Shown here piece by piece: positions 31,701 to 35,773 of a DNA stretch of 35,773 bases. The DNA comes from UBA6772 sp965183875 (GTDB taxonomy: Bacteria > Bacteroidota > Bacteroidia > Flavobacteriales > UBA7430), in assembly GCA_965183875.1 (NCBI GenBank), contig CBCYMK010000033.1, positions 1 through 35,773 on the forward strand, given 5' to 3'. The notes under the pieces are model-generated. The model was not told where the DNA came from. It worked only from the letters and a program-made list of their open reading frames with translations, and did not search any database. The position numbers and the translations under genes were made by a program. Position 1 is the first letter of the stretch, and each line of letters starts with the position of its first letter.

Positions 31701-32255
31701 CTATTTTATGTACGGATTGGAAACAAATTCTCTTTTTAGTTTTTGTAGCTTATTAGCAACACTCGCGTTAAATTCACGATCGCCAATACGAAGAACAAAT
31801 CCACCAATGATAGTTTCATCTACGCGCTCTTCAAGTAAAACTTCAGCATCGCCAGCAACTAATTTTAGTTGAGCCAATACTTGCGTTTTTATATCCTCTG
31901 TAATAGCAGTAGCTGTAACAACTGTTGCTTTTACAATATTTTTTAGTTCGTTGTAAAGCTCCATAAAGTTACTTGCAATAGCAGCTAATATCGCCTCACG
32001 TCTTTTCTCAACAACGATATTAATAAATGCTAAGCTCAACTCACAAACCTCTTTTGCGAAAATCTCATTAAGGACAACCGTTTTCTTATCGGCTTTAACA
32101 ATAGGGCTTTTCAGCATATTGGTAAAGTCTGGGTTTTCCTCACATACAGCCATAAGGGTCTGCATATCTCCTTTTACTTGCTCAAGAATATTGCGTTCTT
32201 CAGCTAAAGAAATCAAAGACTTCGCGTAACGCAGGGCAACTCTGGTTTCTTTCAT
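31701..32255 (-). CDS. atpH: F1-ATPase delta subunit (OSCP)
   Basis: 184 residues. N-terminal helical domain VALRYAKSLISLAEER and the C-terminal signature VDETIIGGFVLRIGDREFNA (about 148-167), typical of bacterial delta/OSCP. It joins the F1 head to the b-subunit stator. Separated from atpF by 6 bases. Confidence 0.95.
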   Translation of the reverse strand: MKETRVALRYAKSLISLAEERNILEQVKGDMQTLMAVCEENPDFTNMLKSPIVKADKKTVVLNEIFAKEVCELSLAFINIVVEKRREAILAAIASNFMELYNELKNIVKATVVTATAITEDIKTQVLAQLKLVAGDAEVLLEERVDETIIGGFVLRIGDREFNASVANKLQKLKREFVSNPYIK

Positions 32256-32261
32256 CTTCTC

Positions 32262-32756
32262 TTAGTTAAGCTTTACGTCTTTAAGCATTTCAGCGATATA
32301 CGCGTTTTGCTTTTCAGAATCTTTTAATTCAGCTCTTAATACTTTTTCAGCGATATCTACAGATAAAGCTCCTACAGAACTTTTCAGCTCTGAAATAGCG
32401 GCAACTTTTTCGTTTTCAATCAACGCTTTAGCAGAAGCAATAATTGCATCAGCTTCAGCTTTAGCAGTATTTTTAGCTTCCGAAAGAAGATTAGATTTCA
32501 TGTCTCTAGCCTCTTTCAACATCTCGTCTCTTTGAGCACGAGCCTCATTTAAGATACGCTCGTTGTCTGCTTGTAAAGAAGCCATTTCAGCACGTGCATT
32601 TTCAGCAGAAGCTAAAGCATCTTTAATAGACGTTTCACGTTCTTTTACAGTCGTTAAGATTGGCGTCCATGCAGCTTTCTTTAAGATCACCAATAAGATG
32701 AGGAAAGATAAGGTTGTCCAAAAAATAAGACCTATACCAGGAGTAACTAATTCCAT
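32262..32756 (-). CDS. atpF: F0-ATPase b subunit
   Basis: 164 residues from ATG 32756 (MELVTPGIGLIFWTTLSFLI), the normal bacterial b-subunit start with one membrane helix (about 9-27). The longer frame from 32810 would add 18 residues (MPERSIFKTKLLKFKSAH) overlapping the atpE/atpF hairpin, and is rejected. The rest is the long stator helix (VKERETSIKDALASAENARA). Confidence 0.94.
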   Translation of the reverse strand: MELVTPGIGLIFWTTLSFLILLVILKKAAWTPILTTVKERETSIKDALASAENARAEMASLQADNERILNEARAQRDEMLKEARDMKSNLLSEAKNTAKAEADAIIASAKALIENEKVAAISELKSSVGALSVDIAEKVLRAELKDSEKQNAYIAEMLKDVKLN

Positions 32757-32792
32757 GTGGGCACTTTTAAATTTTAATAATTTTGTTTTGAA

Positions 32793-32827
32793 AATAGACC
32801 TTTCAGGCAATCCCTGAAAGGTCTATT
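32793..32827 (-). promoter_or_regulatory. Perfect 15-bp hairpin between atpE and atpF
   Basis: AATAGACCTTTCAGG (32793-32807) pairs exactly with CCTGAAAGGTCTATT (32813-32827) with a 5-base loop. On the minus transcript it starts 11 bases after the atpE stop and is followed by only a short U stretch (UUUUC, part of it in the stem). It is far stronger than chance. It could be a partial terminator or a 3'-end stabiliser that raises atpE mRNA over atpF, fitting the 8-15 copies of subunit c needed per enzyme. Confidence 0.8.
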
Positions 32828-32838
32828 AAATAGCAATA

Positions 32839-33048
32839 CTAGTTGCTTGCTACTAATAAAGATACTACTACACCGAATAATGCTACACCTTCAATTAAGG
32901 CAGCAGCAATAATCATTGCAGTTTGTATTTTAGAAGTCGCTTCTGGTTGACGTGCGATGGCTGACATAGCAGATTCACCGATTCTTCCAATTCCTAGTCC
33001 AGCACCGATAACGGCTAAACCAGCTCCAATTGCAGCTAATGGTCCCAT
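32839..33048 (-). CDS. atpE: F0-ATPase c subunit
   Basis: 69 residues. Two helices with GAGLAVIGAGLGIGRIGE in helix 1, loop RQPE (33-36), and Glu53 in AALIEGVALFG as the ion-binding carboxylate. Gly follows Glu instead of Ser/Thr and the Na+-binding Gln is not obvious, so it is most likely a proton-type ring. Flanked downstream by a strong hairpin. Confidence 0.97.
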   Translation of the reverse strand: MGPLAAIGAGLAVIGAGLGIGRIGESAMSAIARQPEATSKIQTAMIIAAALIEGVALFGVVVSLLVASN

Positions 33049-33087
33049 AATAATTTTAATTTATAGGGTTAAACAAAAAATTACAAA

Positions 33088-34278
33088 TTAATGATGATCG
33101 TGTTCTGCTACCGCCGCACCAATAAAGAGCGAAGAAAGCAGTGTAAAGATGTAAGCCTGCAGCGCAGCAACAAACAACTCCAACACGTTCATAAACAATA
33201 CAAATCCTACTGATACAGGAGCAATAGCAATTGTCTTAAAGATGAAGATTAACGACACCAAAGACAGGATGATAATGTGACCTGCAGTAATATTTGCAAA
33301 CAAACGAATAAATAGGGCAACTGGCTTCGCTAGAAGACCCATCAATTCAACTGGAATCATAATAGGCGACAACCAAAGAGGAACTCCTGGTGTAGCAAAT
33401 ACGTGTTTCCAATAATCTTTATTTCCGTTTACATTCGTAATGATGAATGTAAGCATAGCTAATGTAAAAGTAAAGGCAATATTACCCGACATATTTGCCG
33501 AACCTGGGAAGAATGGTATTAAACCTAATAGGTTGTTTACCCAGATAAAGAAAAATATTGTTAATAGGTAAGGCAAGAACTTATCTGCTTTTTTCTCTCC
33601 AATATTTGGAATAGCGATATCGTCTCTAACAAACAATACTAAAGGCTCCATAAAAGAAGCTAATCCTGTAGGCACTTGGTTTCCTTTGCGGTAACCTCTA
33701 CCAACACTTAAGAAAATGAACAATAAAATTACCATAGACAAGAACATAGAAAATACGTTCTTAGTAATAGAAAAGTCTATTGGGTGTGCTCCACTTAATT
33801 CAACTATATGTCCATGATCTAATTTGTACTCGCGATCTCCAACTACTTTGGTATCGTGACCGTGGTTAAATTCGCTAGACATAAATACATCTAAGCTACC
33901 ATTGGTATAAAGAATTACAGGAAGAGGCAAAGAAACTGGGTGTTCTACACCTTCAGCATCTGTATAATCTAAAATATGAAATTCGTGAGCATCTGCAATA
34001 TGGTGCATAATTACTGCTACTGCATCAAATTTTTCATCAGTATGAGCAGCGTGAGAATCATCAGCATGTGTTTCTACTGCATGAGCAGTACTGTGAGATA
34101 CTTCTTCTAGATGAGTTGTATCTGTATGAGTTTCTTCAACATGAACCTCAACAGACTCTCCATGATTATGACCAGTATGATCGTGACCATCGTGACCATG
34201 TCCTGCTTGAGCATATAAAGAAAGATTACCTAAGGTAAACGTTGCAATAAGTAAGAATGTATTCAGTACTGTTTTCAT
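33088..34278 (-). CDS. atpB: F0-ATPase a subunit with signal peptide and His-rich N-terminal extension
   Basis: 396 residues, longer than the approx. 270 of E. coli. Signal-like start (MKTVLNTFLLIATFTLGNLS) then a region (25-83) with 14 histidines (GHGHDGHDHTGHNHG...THTDTTH) and a predicted extracytoplasmic domain to about 165. The membrane core includes LLAKPVALFIRLFANITAGH, with the essential stator Arg. Other Bacteroidota AtpB proteins also carry N-terminal extensions; the density of His here is notable. First gene of the operon with a -7 box at 34320-34327. Confidence 0.95.
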   Translation of the reverse strand: MKTVLNTFLLIATFTLGNLSLYAQAGHGHDGHDHTGHNHGESVEVHVEETHTDTTHLEEVSHSTAHAVETHADDSHAAHTDEKFDAVAVIMHHIADAHEFHILDYTDAEGVEHPVSLPLPVILYTNGSLDVFMSSEFNHGHDTKVVGDREYKLDHGHIVELSGAHPIDFSITKNVFSMFLSMVILLFIFLSVGRGYRKGNQVPTGLASFMEPLVLFVRDDIAIPNIGEKKADKFLPYLLTIFFFIWVNNLLGLIPFFPGSANMSGNIAFTFTLAMLTFIITNVNGNKDYWKHVFATPGVPLWLSPIMIPVELMGLLAKPVALFIRLFANITAGHIIILSLVSLIFIFKTIAIAPVSVGFVLFMNVLELFVAALQAYIFTLLSSLFIGAAVAEHDHH

Positions 34279-34319
34279 CTTGTTTTCAAATATGGTTTTA
34301 GAGCCTGTGAAAATCGATG

Positions 34320-34327
34320 CAAAAATA
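34320..34327 (-). promoter_or_regulatory. -7 box TATTTTTG upstream of atpB
   Basis: On the minus strand TATTTTTG fits TAnnTTTG, with start predicted about 35 bases before the atpB ATG. No convincing -33 TTTG was found at the best spacing. It separates atpB-E-F-H-A-G from the upstream DUF6168 gene (157-base gap). Confidence 0.5.
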
Positions 34328-34435
34328 GATAATATTCTTCAATGAGCGAATTATATTTAAACCTTATCAACAATAAAAAATAGATTATGAATAAACACAG
34401 GCATTGTAGCGCGAAGTAAATAAGCCTGTTTTAAT

Positions 34436-34816
34436 TTACTTGTTTAATTTCCTGATGGTTATAGCAGACTCAAAAACCAAGTAACAAACGAGTACTACAC
34501 AAAACTGTAGAGCAAAATTTTGACTAAACTCTTTTTTGGGAAGCACAAAAGGCACTAAAAAAACCAGCCCAATGAGCATTTTAAAAACACTAGAAGTTAA
34601 AAATGCAAACCCTGCACGGTCGTACATCCTGTGAAAGGCAAGAACAACTACGGGGTACATGAATATACTTGCGGCAAAATTGAAAAGGTGGATTTTGTAA
34701 AATAAAGAATCCGATAAAGGCCAAGGCCCAAAATAATTAAAGAGGTAATGCGCTCCAAAAATGACTAATGCAGCACGAAGCAACTTTAAAAAGAAGTTTA
34801 ATAAATCAGGAATCAT
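34436..34816 (-). CDS. Small membrane protein at atpI position, DUF6168-like
   Basis: 126 residues with four hydrophobic segments (about 8-27, 40-62, 68-92, 100-119): LLRAALVIFGAHYLFNYF, FAASIFMYPVVVLAF, MLIGLVFLVPFVL, CVVLVCYLVFESAI. It takes the place where many bacteria have AtpI, and it overlaps the end of atpZ by 11 bases. I recall this family as DUF6168 in flavobacteria, but I am not fully sure of the name. A role in ATP-synthase assembly is inferred from position only. Confidence 0.7.
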   Translation of the reverse strand: MIPDLLNFFLKLLRAALVIFGAHYLFNYFGPWPLSDSLFYKIHLFNFAASIFMYPVVVLAFHRMYDRAGFAFLTSSVFKMLIGLVFLVPFVLPKKEFSQNFALQFCVVLVCYLVFESAITIRKLNK

Positions 34817-35030
34817 CGCTCAGTAGTATTACTTCTTTAATAATATAATATAAGGCTGAGAAAACAGCAAACAGAGAAAGTACAAGTGTGAATAAGGGAA
34901 ATTCCTTTTCTAAATAAGCATCTAAACGCACTCCAGCATAAGCGCCTGCGCCGATAATAAGTCCCATTTGAATAGCAATACCAGAGAATTTAAGAAACTG
35001 ATTAAGCGGTTTTTTCTTCGTTTTTCCCAT
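34806..35030 (-). CDS. AtpZ/AtpI family protein
   Basis: 74 residues with two membrane helices (FSGIAIQMGLIIGAGAYAGV; FTLVLSLFAVFSALYYII), matching the AtpZ-type (AtpI/AtpZ) gene before atpB in many genomes, which may help c-ring assembly or Mg2+ transport. The frame-corrected tail of the upstream bactofilin would overlap its first codons. Confidence 0.85.
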   Translation of the reverse strand: MGKTKKKPLNQFLKFSGIAIQMGLIIGAGAYAGVRLDAYLEKEFPLFTLVLSLFAVFSALYYIIKEVILLSDDS

Positions 35031-35054
35031 TAGAATCGTTCGATTTAATGTTTT

Positions 35055-35423
35055 TTATGGAAGCACCCATACTACAAGAACCTGTAAAATTTGCCCCAGT
35101 TCAATAGCGAGTTTATTAGTGGTTATATCGCCTAATAAATTCGCGCTTGATTTTAAACTCAACAATTCGTGAACTTGAATTTTAGCTTTTAGGGTTCCTG
35201 CAATTAAAGCATTCTGACAAACAACCTCACCTTCAACCAAACCGGTTTCTCCTAGCACCAAACGGCCCTTTGTAGTAATCGACCCCGTTAAGGTACCATC
35301 GATTCTTAAGTCGCCTTCGGTAATTATATCTCCTTTAATAACACTCCCTTGACCAATTGCATTTACAGCTGAACTGGATTTGTCGTTAGAACGACTGATT
35401 TCTGAGGTAGTTTTTGAAAACAT
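35055..35423 (-). CDS. Bactofilin (polymer-forming cytoskeletal protein), apparently frameshifted near the C-terminus
   Basis: 122 residues as read. The bactofilin beta-helix is clear: AIGQGSVIKGDIITEGDLRI, GSITTKGRLVLGETGLVEGE, LLSLKSSANLLGDITTNKLA. After LAIE the sequence turns into LGQILQVLVVWVLP, which is not family-like. If one base (most simply a C between 35099 and 35101) is restored, the frame reads IEPGANFTGSCSMGASIKNI and continues through KSNDSNGKNEEKTA to a stop at 35004-35002, giving 140 residues, the expected end. So there is a 1-base deletion, real or an error. Bactofilins form non-nucleotide filaments for cell shape or envelope tasks. Lies 14 bases after the porW-like gene. 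Confidence 0.88.
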   Translation of the reverse strand: MFSKTTSEISRSNDKSSSAVNAIGQGSVIKGDIITEGDLRIDGTLTGSITTKGRLVLGETGLVEGEVVCQNALIAGTLKAKIQVHELLSLKSSANLLGDITTNKLAIELGQILQVLVVWVLP

Positions 35424-35437
35424 AGCTAGATTTTAGG

Positions 35438-35773
35438 TTATTGATACTTTAAATACGTTCCTTCGAAATACACTAAATATTGATCTAGTGACTTGTCTTT
35501 ATAGAAGGTTTTAAAATTACTCGAAGATATAATAAAATGCTCATAGTCAGACCTACCTAAAAGGGTTTTTAAGTTCTCCTCTTCTTTTAGAGCGTCTAAA
35601 TACTTTAGGGAAGTCGCCGACTTATCGAACACCTTCACAATTATCAGCTGATAATCTAAATTCAACATCAAACTTTGAGTTTTATAGACCTCTGTTTTAT
35701 AATACTTAGAATTAAAATCTGAAATGGCCATTTTTAGTTTGTTTATACTAGGGCCAGTACTTTCAACAGCTAA
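35438..35773 (-). CDS. C-terminal end of a PorW/SprE-like T9SS TPR lipoprotein (cut by window edge)
   Basis: The open frame runs to the window edge (111 residues visible; the Met at 35731 is internal, as LAVESTGPSINKLK precedes it in frame). The visible part ISDFNSKYYKTEVYKTQSLM, DYQLIIVKVFDKSATSLKYL and SDYEHFIISSSNFKTFYKDK resembles the repeated SPOR-like C-terminal module of PorW/SprE proteins as I remember it. The upstream TPRs and lipobox are outside, so the assignment is probable, not certain. PorW links PorN with the Sov/PorV translocon in type IX secretion. Confidence 0.65.
   Translation of the reverse strand, partial: LAVESTGPSINKLKMAISDFNSKYYKTEVYKTQSLMLNLDYQLIIVKVFDKSATSLKYLDALKEEENLKTLLGRSDYEHFIISSSNFKTFYKDKSLDQYLVYFEGTYLKYQ

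Noticed and set aside
32757..32810. Longer start of atpF
   Set aside because: It would encode part of the atpE/atpF hairpin. ATG 32756 gives the typical b-subunit N-terminus.
32563..32817. Plus-strand frame opposite atpF
   Set aside because: Antisense shadow; its end falls in the perfect hairpin.
34370..34435. Terminator after the DUF6168-like gene
   Set aside because: Only a 6-bp ACAGGC/GCCTGT dyad with a loop over 20 bases; too weak to call.

Overview
The window comes from a low-GC member of the Bacteroidota, most likely a marine-type Flavobacteriia. The evidence is gene content and order: T9SS components (PorZ and the tail of a PorW/SprE-like protein), a DUF4175 - ybeY - mnmG block, an atpB-E-F-H-A-G operon without atpD/atpC, an atpZ - DUF6168 pair, a wzx-like flippase - dut - nucleotidyltransferase - TPR - DUF4292 - EnvC-like block, and TAnnTTTG-type -7 promoter boxes with few Shine-Dalgarno sites.

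Layout. (1) Positions 1-5447, minus strand: the end of a surface-polysaccharide locus. It holds three different UDP-sugar 6-dehydrogenases (Ugd, TviB/WbpO-like, WecC), a PseB-type 4,6-dehydratase, the first codons of an SpsF-like transferase, and a 3' remnant of wecB. (2) Positions 5448-7266: a repeat-rich zone. Hexamer-phased TYTTRG arrays surround a small S23/Avd-type four-helix-bundle gene. A polysaccharide-locus wHTH regulator follows that has lost, or never had, a normal start codon. (3) Positions 7267-13431: plus-strand DUF4175, ybeY and mnmG. mnmG is frameshifted by one base and is flanked on both sides by parS-like TGTTCCACGTGGAAC palindromes. A minus-strand tRNA-Arg(TCG) follows, with its own promoter and terminator. 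(4) Positions 13478-19941: plus-strand porZ - recO - TonB-dependent receptor - M42 peptidase, with overlapping start/stop codons. (5) Positions 20222-29147, minus strand: histidine kinase, enoyl-CoA hydratase, flippase, dUTPase, nucleotidyltransferase, TPR lipoprotein, DUF4292 lipoprotein and EnvC-like protein. (6) Positions 29164-35773, minus strand: porW tail, bactofilin, atpZ, DUF6168, then atpB-E-F-H-A-G ending in a strong intrinsic terminator.

Working together: the left block makes amino- and uronic-acid nucleotide sugars for capsule or glycan. The flippase and nucleotidyltransferase may serve related glycans. The central block is housekeeping (ribosome and tRNA maturation, recombination, T9SS). 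The right block builds F-ATPase. No complete new defence or mobile system is visible. The most unusual features are: a modular family of intergenic repeats that ends up inside the 3' ends of several genes, the S23 gene nested in such an array, the paired parS sites around mnmG, the regulator without a canonical start codon, and the hairpins inside the atp operon. Two single-base frameshifts in conserved genes (mnmG, bactofilin) could be real or could be assembly errors.
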